A stretch of 64,000 nt of DNA from contig NC_060110.1 in assembly GCF_021155765.1 (NCBI RefSeq), forward strand, positions 23,768,001 to 23,832,000. Reading direction: 5' to 3'. This stretch comes from Diprion similis (lineage: Eukaryota; Arthropoda; Insecta; Hymenoptera; Diprionidae). Position numbers and translations under genes: made by a program. This document shows, piece by piece, positions 50,701 through 62,271 of the stretch (positions within the stretch are counted from its first letter, which is position 1; each line of letters begins with the position of its first letter). The notes under the pieces are model-generated. The model did not search any database and was not told the origin of the DNA. It was given only the letters and a program-made list of their open reading frames with translations.

Positions 50701-52051
50701 GCAGAGAGCGAATAATCTATGGTTCAAAGTTATACAGCTATCAGTGAGGCAATTCACCACCAACCTAGAGCTTATATCTCCAACATTTACACCAACGATA
50801 TGCCGTAAGTCATACAAACTTCACTGATCGTCGTACGCGCGTAAGAACAATCTATAATTCTCTCTGTTCACTATACCTCGCGTCTGTAAGAGAACTGTTG
50901 TTCCAATTGTAAGAAAAGTTTTATCGAATCACAAACCTATATTCCAATCAACTATTGACGATTTTAAAATCAGTCCTAGGCCCATGTTTTTGACTGTTTC
51001 AACGTAACTGATTTAAAAAAATGAAATTGCATCAATTGTAACGCTCAATTTCATCGCACAGATTGAATATGTTAAAGGAAAAATTAATCTCAATTTATAC
51101 TGCAGAAACGTGTTATAGAAAAAAAACGTCGCAATCTAATATGCTGAGAAAAAGGGTTGTTTTATCCAGACCAATATTTCTATGCGGGTGGTGAAAGAAT
51201 CATTTTGTTACTCGAACTACATTTCACTTTAATGCACCAAACCTTTTCATTCACTCACCGCGAAAACACATTTTATTGGTCCAACAATTCTATTTTTCTC
51301 AAGTGTATTAATAATCTTTTCTTCTTCTCATTTTGTTTTCGATTATCTAAACGAAAATGGGGACGATCGTATTTTTCACAATATAATTGCATGAGTATCT
51401 ATTTCTCATCTTATTTAGATGAAATTGCACAAAAATAATCTTGTCTTCATCATCTTATCCATCACTGCTCGTATCTAATAGAAAAGAGTCGGGGTAAATT
51501 CCTATAACACAAGCACAGATATCAGCTTTGTAATTAGAAAAATTCCAATGTTTTTAATAACAACAATAATGTCCTGGCGATTTGAAGATCACAGATCGAA
51601 AGTACATACTTTCAAAACATCATAGCCTTCTATCTACCTCAATTATCTAGTCAGTCCAAATATTTGTCCAATTACAGCTTTAGCCACGGCTCAGAAACCA
51701 ATGCTGAAGTCCGCTTAAGGATCGTTTACACTGCCGCGATATGTGGAGTGGCAACTGACGTCGGATCGAACAGAAGTTACCAATCAAAAGAGGCCTCACA
51801 CTTCTGACCACAGAGTTCTGCCAATAAATTGAAAGGCCATCCAGCAGTCGGAACGACCTATTGTTCCGTCGCCTTGCAGTAAGTTCAAAGTGAATGATCG
51901 AACGAACATACCTGGTGTTCATCGTCTTTGGCGAAGATGGAGGTGTCACTTCACTCCACAGCTTGACGGAGACGCTGGGGTGTCAAAGTGTTTTTAGTTG
52001 CATGTTTTAGTCCAGTGAGATCGTCGATTCCGGGGAGAAAATTGAACGAAA

Positions 52052-54931
52052 ATGACGTCCCGGTTGGAGAAGGAGCGTACAAAACAAATACAGGAGAAAT
52101 GTCAGACCTTATTAACCCAAATGCTTCGAGATGAAGACAATAAATATTGCGTTGACTGCGATGCAAAAGGTACATGTCATACGCCGTGATTTTATACTAC
52201 GTGGATCTATCAGTCCTCATTTCCCGAAATCAATACGTAGCGAACTAAGTATGGATCATCCAAATTGTATACCAAGCCGATTTCATGTACATTCCTGTAC
52301 GATAATCCTATACCACGAAAATTTTTCCTCCTCCTAAAACTCGTCACTATTTCACAAACATTAGTATCAGGTTCCGTATACATTACATTTTCTGATTATT
52401 CATAACCAGAAACTAATTCTACTAGATTAAAAAATTGCCTCGGCAGTTTAACATTTCGTCTTTATACTGCAGGCGATTACGTTGATTTGGAATATTTTTA
52501 CGCAGTAGCCTTGCACGCCCATTATCTTAATAACGAATGGTTAAACTTGCGTGTATCTTGTTTCAGGACCACGATGGGCTAGTTGGAACCTTGGGATATT
52601 TTTATGCATTCGCTGCGCTGGAATACACAGAAACTTGGGTGTTCACATAAGCAAGGTCAAGTCTGTGAATTTAGACACATGGACTCCGGAACAAGTTGTG
52701 GTAATTTTATTTACTATACCAATATGGCCATCTAAAGCTAACATCAATCACAAAGCACAAAGTATTACGATATAGATGAGTAAACGCTCAGAAAGATATT
52801 TTGTCGACAGGTTTGTATGTTGTTGGTGAGAAAGCGGCATTTCATCATTTGTTCAAAGATAAACAATATGTTTTGCCACATACATACTGTTAATATAATA
52901 TCATAAATTTCAATCCAATGGTAGATTGCTTGATAGTTGATGGTAAATACCATCTTAACTTCAACACTAAATTACTGCTTATTGTTTTTCATTTATCATT
53001 AATAACCCCTCAACTTTACACATTACAGAGTCTTCAGCAAATGGGTAATTCACGAGCTAGAGCTGTGTATGAAGCAAATCTTCCAGACAGTTTCCGCAGA
53101 CCACAGTCAGACTCTAGTCTGGAGAGTTTTATCCGGGCAAAATACGAGCATAAGAAATACATTGCCAAAGAATGGGTACCACCATCTTTACCTAAGGTTC
53201 TGATTTTGATCTCCAATACATGGATTTACAATCAATAAATCATGTAACGATTTGATTAACTGTAAAAACCTAAATAGGTGAACTGGGACAAAGAACTTGA
53301 CGAAGAAGCGGAAAGACAACGTAGACGCAAAAAGGAAGGAGCAAAAAGTAGCGGGGGACAGACATCACTACCGCCAGTTAAAAAACCAGAAGCAGTTCCA
53401 CAGCTTCCTAAACCTCGCAGTTCTGTCAGCCCAAAATCAACTAGAGCCAATCCGTCCGCTACTCTAGATTTGTTAGGATTAGGTAGTTAATAATTATCAA
53501 CCTGGATTCTATTACTTGATGCGATATATGTAAAGGTATCTGAATACAAGAATATTGATGATTCAGCTACTGGATAGTTGTGGAATAAAAGTGTTCTCAT
53601 CTACAGATGCACCGTCAAGCCAAAGCAATGCCAACAGTTCAACATCTGGCGATGATATATTTTCTTCGTTCCTATCAGCCCCACCAGCCTCATCTTCATC
53701 ATCTTTAAACAGCGCTGCAAATGGATCAACTGCAGAAGCGACAGCTTCTGCTGAAAAAACGGAAGAGGAAAGCTTTTTTAATCAGCCTGTGCCCACACCC
53801 CAAGAAAAGAGTAAAATGACAAAAGATAGTATCCTGGCACTCTATGCCACTCCCAATCAACAGCAGAGCATGTTTGGAGTTCCAGGTGAGTAATTCATTA
53901 TCAATACCAAAATGTAAACCTACATTTTTTAACGTTCTGCAATTTTCTTGTGTCAAAGTCTCATATGATTTTGATTGGAACTTTTCTGGACTTGCTAGTT
54001 CTGCATTAACATGTATATGAATCAGCCTGAAATTGAGCAATTAATGGTGCCTTTTTTCATCGAAAGTAAACATAAATTCAAGACTCATATATACAAATTG
54101 TTAGCAGGAGGTATGTATGCTCAGCAAACAACGGCGCAACAATTTCCACAACAGATGAGTGCAATCCCTGGGTTTGTTCAACAAAATAGTTTTCAAAACC
54201 ATTCAATTAACTCGCTTGGACAAGTGAACCCTGTCCAAGGACAAGTGGGAATGCAAAATCAATTGGGCAGTTTACCACCCAATCAATTGGGTGCTCAATT
54301 GAACCCAGCATTGGGGAATCACCTCGCAGGAAACAATATCAATCAAATGAATGGTGTGCAAAATACTGCAATGGGAATACCAGGCAATCAAATGGGGGGA
54401 ATGGTAAGTGATTAATTCATCAGTTTCAATGTGCATTGTCTTAGCGTGCATTTTCTTTCCGTTTTTACTGTAAACCCCTACATCAAGATATCACACAGGT
54501 CCAAATTGCCCAAAATGGATCGAATAACGGATGGAGTGGAATGCTGGCATCACAAAACTTACAACCTGCTCCGGGTAGTAATCCTTTTTTTAATTTACCA
54601 AACCAACAACAGAGCACCGCTTTTGCCAATCAGGTAAATCATTATCCGTATCTTCTACTGTTGTTCGATTTACTTAATCTTAGATATGTGCAATCTGGAG
54701 TTATCAAATCTAATTGATAATAACAACATTATCTCAACGACTGAAATATTAAGAATGATACATTGATTCAATCCTGATACCTAATAATAATACTGACAAT
54801 TTATTTCACTATAGCTTCCCCAACGGATGACACAAATGTCGTTAGGAGCAACCAGTTTTCCACCAGTATCTGGAAAACCAGCTGCCCCGACGATGCCTGG
54901 ACAAACACTATCGACCAACTTATGGCAGTAA
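52052..54931 (+). CDS. Stromal membrane-associated protein (SMAP1/2-type ArfGAP), 8 exons
   Basis: GTPase-activating protein for Arf GTPases acting in clathrin-dependent membrane traffic. Exons 52052-52169, 52567-52700, 53029-53196, 53278-53482, 53607-53885, 54108-54403, 54499-54633, 54815-54931 join in frame to 483 residues; an in-frame TGA at 52043 precedes the start. The ArfGAP zinc finger is C33-x2-C36-x16-C53-x2-C56, with the catalytic arginine R61 in GIHRNLG. The flanking [19 protein letters not shown] and [13 protein letters not shown] are near-identical to SMAP proteins as I know them. A charged segment (about 141-165) precedes LLGLD at 205-209, a clathrin-box motif formed across an exon junction. 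The rest is Ser/Ala-rich, then Gln/Asn/Gly-rich, and ends NLWQ, all typical of the SMAP family. Likely a single insect SMAP orthologue. Confidence 0.95.
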
Positions 54932-55184
54932 TACAATCCACCATGTAGGTAATCGGTTTGTTCGTTTAATCGATGTTGTGCGCTCGCGTTGTTAGGCCTA
55001 TTTTGTTTCGACATGTTTATTCACATTACAACGTTGTCACTCATCTACAAAATCGGGTACCAGAAAGAAGCACCCTCAGATTTTCAAGAAGCAGGCACAA
55101 CAATGGTGTACCATTACACAAGGAAACACCTTATAATGGAATCAAAGTATTATGTAACTTCAAATAGGGAAATCAATATCTTAC

Positions 55185-55190
55185 AATAAA
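55185..55190 (+). terminator. Candidate polyadenylation signal of the ArfGAP gene
   Basis: AATAAA 254 bases after the stop codon. Later hexamers exist, so alternative 3' ends are possible. Confidence 0.4.
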
Positions 55191-58100
55191 TTATCTCAGT
55201 GATATTGAGGGTTCTAAAACTCCCCAAATATCAGGGAAGACCTGTATACTTGTGCAAAGAAAACTTTATCAGTAAAGAATTCTTTACTTCGTTACTTCTT
55301 ACATAAATCTATCGGTCACTGTACAGTTCAGCGTTCGTGCCTATATCGTCTTTTTTTATCTATATTTCTGCATCTACTGGCTAGTGGAAGGATATTGGTA
55401 ATGAATTTTTCTCTAATAATATTAATAAATATCTACGGCATACTCGAAAAATCTATTATTCACGTCATTACCGCTATAAATTATTCTATACTCACATTAT
55501 TTCATATCAGCCAACAACTGTAGATATGAATCACACTTATGTTCAAGACAGATATTAATGCGGAACAATTGGTTAAACTCGAGGTTTGTCACAACTCACC
55601 CGGTATGTACGTAGAAGCCCGGAAACTAACAAAATCGATATAACCCATCGATTAGTCCTTGAGTCTGTGAGTACACAGACTTTGAAATGTCATATCAAAG
55701 TAGAACTGGCTGAAAACTAAAATTGAAAAACAAGAAGACTGACTAGAAATGAAAACAGTGCATGAACTAACACAGTATGACCTATTGCCTAAAGTGTCGT
55801 AATTACCAATAAACGTGCCAAGACTTTACAAAAACGTGGAACTTGTTACGATAATTACTTCTCAAATCATTTTTGTTAATTTGAGAATATTGCATATTAC
55901 TTGTCCACGTTGACGATGGCGGTTATATAGGTGCAACATTCTTACTTCGTATTTTTCACTGTCTGAATGCAATGAACCAAATGTTCAGGGCTATTAACAT
56001 AAGGCTTATCACCCTGCAAAGGCAAACTGGATTTACGTGGATCCCAAGTCCTTGTTGATTAAAATTGCAAATTTTCGTATAATTCAGAATCCAAAGAAAT
56101 TAAAATTCTTGTACTAACATCTTTCTAAGACTTTGATTAATACAACAATTCAATCAGCAAGCACATGCGATAAAAGCTAGCAAATTCCACCTTATTATGA
56201 TAAAATATATGTGCCCTTCTAAGATTAAACAATTCCATGAACCAAGATTCAGAATTCAATCAATTGTATAATATTGTAGTATGCAATTTCGACAAATACG
56301 TTTCATGTTATTATAGGAAGGCGACAGAGAATATTAAATTGAAAAACCATATTGAACTTCTTAATTGGAGAAATGTGATCCTTGGATATTCCAACGTTTC
56401 TCCGATTTGAACTATATATTCGTGTACCCCTGAGCACGAACGAAACTTAAATGATATAGACAATAATTTTTTCCATGTTTGTGATCTCCGAATCTTGCTT
56501 GACATAAAACTGAGTAATTGTGAATGGGTATGTAAAGAGATGTCTATGACACTAGAATTTCACAATATATATATTGGACCGTCCTCGTTCTCTTGCTCGA
56601 GTATTATTAAATCTTACTCATATCCAATAAAAATATCTCATTTTCAACTCTTTTTTGCTTCAAATAAATCAAAGAGTTACCTGCTTAATATACAAGGAGC
56701 TGTATTTGGAATGATAGTAGAATTTAGTTAATTGCATCCTCTTTTTAATAGCTTAATGTTGAATCATTGTACATGTGTAGAAATCCGATAGCATGTTGTG
56801 TAACCAATAAATGAAATATTGGATACTGATCAGATCATATTTACCAAGCAAGAGTTAGCATGTAGTCGATTATGTCATTTAACCGTGTTTGAAGAAACCA
56901 AATTGAAAATTGATTGCATAATTCACTACACTGCGTGCATCCTTGGTATTGACAAACACAAAAATGTTGTCAGTTTAGCTATACGTTATAATTACCTTCA
57001 GTAACTTTAATAGTAATATCGTGTGAACCTATTCACTATGTACGTACATTGAAGGTGCTATCACACTTGAATATTATGTACGACATTTGTAGGTCCGTTG
57101 ATATAAAAGTTTCAATCCGTGTATCGTATAGACATGTAAAAATATGCATATGTTGTACATACAAAATACATATATTATTATGCCGGTGCAAAATAGTTGA
57201 TGAAAATTTTGAGCGAAATTTATCAGGTCAGACCGTGATTTTTGAACGATATTTTGAGGAATTTGATCTCTTTTTTACTACCCACGAGGTAAATACGAGT
57301 ATAATAGTTACCACCTCATTTTTGCTAATACTTTATAGCGGTTAATCAGCTGATATGTACTTTATTTCAGCAAAAATCATATGAATTCTGTAAACAGTAA
57401 GAAGTTTATTCTATTTGAGCAAATATATTTGTACATATATAGGAAACTCATCTTGATTGAACATTCAAGTGCACATTATTTGTTCATCAGTTTTATAACT
57501 AATCTCGCCCAATTTTTTCCCAACATATTTCTCAATTGATGTGCAACAGAAATTAACATGCTATTTTGAATATAACTATTGTTATCCAATTAGTTAATAG
57601 TATTTTAAAGCATATAAGTGCACGATTATATAGACACATTCTCTGGACACCGTGATCACTAAGAAATCTGCGGAGCGTCAAAAGAATACTGTTATCGAAT
57701 ACCCAGTTACTTCTGCAGGATCACTTGCCATGTAATCAACGTAATCTGGATCAGTTGGATCTTCGATCGTTCCACTTCATGGTGTAACTCACAATCAGCT
57801 TGTGATCATTGATCACAGTGCCAAAAGAATAAACTCTATGTTGGGTATTTTGAGTTAATTGAATTATATCGTACCAGAACACCGTTTTTATACATAGGAG
57901 GTAAATTATTGTTTACCATTGAACTATGGAATCACTGTATCAACACCGTGCACGAGTAAATACAAAAAAAAAAAACATAATCTATAAAGTAGACCAATTT
58001 CGTAAGTGCATTTATAACGTGAAAGCGGAATTTCATTTCATTATCACTTAGTAGTATGTATAGTCTTCAATAAACATATACACAGTCTCCGTTAACTGAG

Positions 58101-59429
58101 ACTAATAAACTAATTTGAGATTTCAAAACCTCCGGATGCAAACTGATGAAGTCAAACTTAAAGGAATTAATTCTTCTTCCTGATGAATTCGTCCTGATTT
58201 GTAGTCTTAAGAATCGAATCAAACTTGAAGGAATTACCCAATTTTGCTTCCTGATAAAATCTTTGTGATTCAGAGTCTTCAGAATTTGAAATTACTGAAT
58301 TTTTCTCGAGTTTGTAATGTTGTGGATTGCAAAGATTGAATGATTGTATGAAATAATGAAGTAAATCGAAAACACGCGAGAAAGCGTTGCAATTGTACAG
58401 CTTCACATTTTTACCAGAGTAAAATGAAACACTCAAACTTTCCACGAACATTTTCCATGTCTTTTTTTTTAATCAAAATATAAGTCGGTCTTTCACTCCC
58501 GATTAAAAATCAAAGAGTGATTCAAAACAGTAAAATCAAAATCAGGGTAAGTTGACTTGCTTCACCAATTCCATAATAACATTCGTTTATTTTGTATTTA
58601 TCCTGGAGTACAGTCCAAACTTATAAAACTATAAATTTTTAAGTAATTTTTCTTAAATTAAGTCATATTATTAGAAGAGTAACAATGATTTGCTCCAAGA
58701 TGAACTGCCAAGAGCCCGTATAGCAATGTATCTTAAGCCCTATGAATTTATAGGTTGCAAATTATTTAGCCACGAAATGGGTACATATTATTATGTGGTA
58801 TATTATACACATGCATTTATAAATTCATGCATCAATGCCAAGTGTACGCAACTATGAAATACATATACATGTTAAACTAAATTGTATCAGATCCGTAAGC
58901 TGTAGTGATTTTAGTCCCTGTTCGCAAGTGAATACAATTTACAAAATGAATAATCAAATCTTTTGACTAGATTAAAAGAATATTTAATTCTCCAACAGCT
59001 GCATGTCAATATTCGTTTGATAGTTGGCGCGGAAATTGCGCCTTATGATAATGTCTTATTGTTAGATTATAGTGTCTTTTACAGGTACTACTAAATTCTG
59101 GAATATTCAAACTTAAATCATACAGTAGTTTGGACCTCTTTTGCGCTAGACTGTAATCGTAAATTGTATCTAACAAATTGAAGTTTCAAACAACTGAACC
59201 GCAACAAGTCGAAGCCGAAAGCATCATAATTCGACGGTCTAAAGGTTAACAAAAACCAGCACCAGCAAGCATTCTTAAAAACAATACCATAGGTGTGTCG
59301 ATCCTTACGCCCGTTTCGTTCAAAACAGTTCAAACGGTGGTCAATTTTTACTATATAGTTTGCGGTTCGACTGAACTTGGTTCAAACTTTGATCAAGATT
59401 AGCGTAATCGGCCTTAGGCTGGAATTTCA

Positions 59430-59573
59430 TGAGCAGTAAAACGTAGCAGAGATGCAGCATTTCCAACCATCCAAGGATTTTGATTGGTTGACTAACCTCA
59501 CCTAACCTTAATCAACTAATCAGAATGCTTGGATGGAGGGAAATGCTGCTGCTGCTGCACGTTTTGCTGCTCA
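59430..59573. repeat. 144-bp inverted-repeat (hairpin) element, family copy 2
   Basis: Ends TGAGCAG and CTGCTCA are inverted, and pairing continues inward: taaaacgt/acgttttg, gcagcatttcc/ggaaatgctgc, catccaagg/cttggatg and tgattggttgac/tcaactaatca. The core, atgctt/ggatgg with attctgattggttga, is the same as in the hairpin at 42820-42965. No flanking target duplication is obvious. Confidence 0.8.
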
Positions 59574-59690
59574 CAGTTGATAGATTTTCGTAAAGCGGAA
59601 GTTGGCGATAGGAGGAGGCTTTGACTCGCTGCGTCGTTACGTTAGCAGCGCATCATCGGAAAATATTGTCGTTGGGCGCCACCGTCGTAC

Positions 59691-59773
59691 CTCTCTTTCG
59701 CTTCCGGCGAGGTACGTCGTGCTGTCGCATAAAAGCCACGTGCTACGAAATAAGTTGAGAAAACTATTAAATC
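59691..59773 (+). promoter_or_regulatory. RpS28 5' UTR with 5'-TOP-like pyrimidine tract
   Basis: The pyrimidine run ctctctttcgcttcc begins about 80 bases before the RpS28 start codon. Ribosomal protein genes usually begin transcription at a C within such a tract (terminal oligopyrimidine), which puts their mRNAs under growth-dependent translational control. Transcription start is inferred, not seen. Confidence 0.5.
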
Positions 59774-59971
59774 ATGGATAAACCTGTGGTCCTCGCCCGC
59801 GTTATCAAAGTCCTAGGACGTACCGGATCTCAAGGACAATGTACGCAAGTCAAAGTCGAATTCATCGGCGAACAAAACCGTCAGATAATCCGCAACGTGA
59901 AGGGGCCGGTGCGCGAGGGCGACATCCTGACCCTCCTCGAGTCCGAGCGCGAAGCTAGGAGGCTTCGATAG
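59774..59971 (+). CDS. RpS28: 40S ribosomal protein S28 (eS28)
   Basis: Component of the small ribosomal subunit, located at the head near the mRNA exit. The 65-residue product begins [20 protein letters not shown] and ends [12 protein letters not shown], with [11 protein letters not shown] and [13 protein letters not shown] between. This is the full usual length for insect eS28 and nearly the Drosophila sequence. The coding region is uninterrupted and uses GC-rich codons unlike the surrounding spacer. An intact promoter-side TOP tract and the absence of a poly-A tail argue against a processed pseudogene. It converges on the MRGBP-like gene. Confidence 0.98.
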   Translation: MDKPVVLARVIKVLGRTGSQGQCTQVKVEFIGEQNRQIIRNVKGPVREGDILTLLESEREARRLR

Positions 59972-60134
59972 AGCTGTCTGACCCATGGAGAATAACTGAA
60001 AAGGTTCCCGCAACAAGGAGTATTCCATTTCATCAAAGTTGGGCTTGTCAAACTGGAAACCAACCACTTTTATACCACGGCGTCCGATCCGTCTGAAATT
60101 CTTCGATTTGCTGTACCAAACCAGCCCAACATGT

Positions 60135-60140
60135 AATAAA
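60135..60140 (+). terminator. Candidate polyadenylation signal of RpS28
   Basis: AATAAA 164 bases after the RpS28 stop codon, the first on this strand. Confidence 0.55.
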
Positions 60141-60911
60141 TCTTTCGCTGGCAACCACAAATTTTATGACTTCGTATTTCAACTCCACAACCAACTAGGC
60201 TAATTTCAAATGAGGTAAAATTCTTTCTTATCCTGCGCAATTCAATGCGGTGAGACGCGGTCGAACCTGCCACAATTCCAACCTAGCAAGCATGAGCGTG
60301 TCTTAACCTTCATTCCCTTCACGTTCTCTGCTCGTCATTGTTTACAACGTTCAATTCACATGCCTGACAATGAGATTAAGAGTGTAGTTTAGATCTGTGT
60401 TTACAATTATCTGAGGCTCAATATAAGATACCGCCGTGATATATTAATCATAACTATCCTGTGATTGTCCTGCGCATCATTTTTCCTACTTCACACAACT
60501 GTTGGAAATGATTCTTAGTGCACATCCAAGCAGAGTGTAGCATACCAAAAAGAAACCTGAAAATAGTCTTCAACATTCATCCACTAATCTACTTTTTAAC
60601 AAGTGGACCGATCGTAAAATTTCAGCATAATAGATCAGCAAGGTTGAGAAGACGAAGAGGATGTACGATTTCAGATAAGTATTGTTATCTTGACAATTTT
60701 TTGTGATTAGTGTCAAATTTCAGTCGTAACGCTTTCCATTGCACCAAGCCTTTACCTAATCTAATGGTATGATCGTTGAATTCTGTATAAAATTGTGTGA
60801 CGTATTTCTATCCAATTGCGAGTGCAACTAGCAATAGCTAACATTAATGGTTAAGGATAGGTACGATGTTGAGTCACTGCAAAATACGTTTTTGTAAAAA
60901 AGTGTAGGAGG

Positions 60912-60917
60912 TTTATT
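60912..60917 (-). terminator. Candidate polyadenylation signal of the MRGBP-like gene
   Basis: AATAAA on the minus strand about 200 bases past the stop codon at 61119-61121. Confidence 0.45.
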
Positions 60918-61118
60918 TACATGGTACAATGTTAAATCTAACCAGGTAAAGATACGGTGTGATTTATGATTTATAACATTTTAGCTGTTCATTGAAAAGG
61001 AATAATTCTTCTGTTTTTCCTTCAAAAGCTTCAAATACATGTAATGCAAGCCTTGCCTGACCCGTAGGCAATTCGTTCATGCTTACGTCATGGGAATATA
61101 TTTAGATATATAAACCAC

Positions 61119-62271
61119 CTAATATATTCTACGCCGCTTTGGCGGTGGTGTATCTCGAGGGCTTGACGACGCTTTTGATGTATTGTCTACACTTTGTCTC
61201 GTCGGTCTTTTCACACCTCGCTTTGGACCATCGCGACTTGATTCAGAATCTTTCCTTTCCTTTTTTCCAGTCAAAGCTGCAAAAGAATGATACATCATAC
61301 AATATGTACGAATTAAGTGACAGTGGTTGTAACAAGGTACAATAAAAACCCAGCATTAATCATTTTTGTTCGATATTATGAAATAATTAAATTTTCTCCA
61401 AAAGAAAAGTATGATTTGGATAAACCATCTGCAATCGAACCTGTTTCATCATCGTCCTTCCCTTTGGGTCGTCCTTTGGAAGATTTGTGCTGTTCCTTTT
61501 TTACATCCTTAGTCTCGCGAAGCTTGTCTTTTTTCACATCCATTTCTCTGGTAGGTTTTTTTGGCTCTTCCTTTTTCCTGTCTGGTTCTTTACTACCTTT
61601 AACTTCTTTGGGCGGAGGAATATCTTTCTTCACAATATCTTTGGAATCTTTATCCTTCCTCATTTCCTTCTGTTTCTCCTTTGGTTGGACTTCTTTACTT
61701 TTTACATCCAGTTCTTCCTTCTTTCTCAATTTCATCAAAGAAGAAAACTCTGACTCCGGAAGTGTAAAATCAGTCTCATTGCTGGGAAACGGAAGATCTT
61801 CCATATCATCCTGAAATGTAATTGAACAAATCTTTAATTCATCACTTTTAGGGAAAAATTCACGAAAAACTGAACTTTCTGTAGTGTTAGACAATTTATT
61901 CAAATTTAATTTAACGAGTGGTCAATGAAGTAAATTAACGCACCAGTGCTGCTAAGTCGTACATTGATTCCAGATGGCCCCAAATAACTTTCAACGAAAT
62001 ATCTTTGTGTATCGCAGCACGAAATTTCTCCCAGATGCAGACCATGTGGAAATATTTGTTGATACCTGTAATTCAGATTTCTGTGCATAATCTAACCTCG
62101 AAATTTCTTCTGCACGAAGATCTAATATCTTTATTGTATCTTGTATATTTTACTGGTAAACATCTTACCTACTGGTTTGTGACCGTTCATGGCAAAAAAT
62201 AATTGTATTTCATTGTCAACATTCCACTCTATTTCCTCCGTGTGGTCAACTTGTTTTTCCTTGACAGCCAT
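61119..62271 (-). CDS. MRG-binding protein (MRGBP/Eaf7 family), NuA4/TIP60 subunit, 4 exons
   Basis: Subunit of the NuA4/TIP60 histone acetyltransferase complex, binding MRG15-type proteins in the nucleus. Exons on the minus strand: 62271-62169, 61944-62065, 61441-61810, 61119-61276; phases fit and give 250 residues. Residues about 13-75 are the Eaf7 core: EIEWNVDNEIQLFFAMNGHK, PVGINKYFHMVCIWEKF and KVIWGHLESMYDLAAL, then FPSNETDFTLPESEF. The following approximately 100 residues are Lys/Glu-rich and probably disordered. The last exon is basic and ends SSPRDTPPPKRRRIY, like vertebrate MRGBP tails (a likely nuclear signal). Exon 3 has a second usable donor 15 bases further on; without splicing the frame would run to a stop at 61376. 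Identity is from the conserved core and is strong. Confidence 0.92.

Larger units (their letters stand above)
46915..52051. other. GPCR 3' UTR and spacer before the ArfGAP gene
   Basis: The first part is the likely receptor 3' UTR, with a 10-bp perfect stem (46938-46947 with 46983-46992) and AATAAA at 47051-47056. Further on are a GA microsatellite (about 47758-47780) and a TA/TG tract near 49946-49970. An 84-codon ORF on the minus strand (50228-50482) is noted under findings. A CpG-containing patch at about 51700-52050 probably includes the promoter and 5' UTR of the ArfGAP gene. Confidence 0.5.
54932..59690. other. ArfGAP 3' UTR and spacer upstream of RpS28
   Basis: AT-rich. The first AATAAA after the ArfGAP stop is at 55185-55190; others follow near 55809 and 56805. 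The many short ORFs have no recognisable features and AT-rich codon use, so I do not call them. A 144-bp hairpin element lies at 59430-59573, just before the RpS28 promoter. Confidence 0.55.
59972..61118. other. Intergenic region between convergent RpS28 and MRGBP genes
   Basis: Holds the 3' UTRs of both genes. An AATAAA for RpS28 is at 60135-60140 and one for the minus-strand gene at 60912-60917 (TTTATT on the plus strand). A 62-codon ORF at 60518-60706 has no recognisable features and is not called. Confidence 0.6.

Noticed and set aside
59118-59333. 71-codon minus-strand ORF upstream of RpS28
   Set aside because: No similarity recognised, and composition matches the AT-rich spacer.
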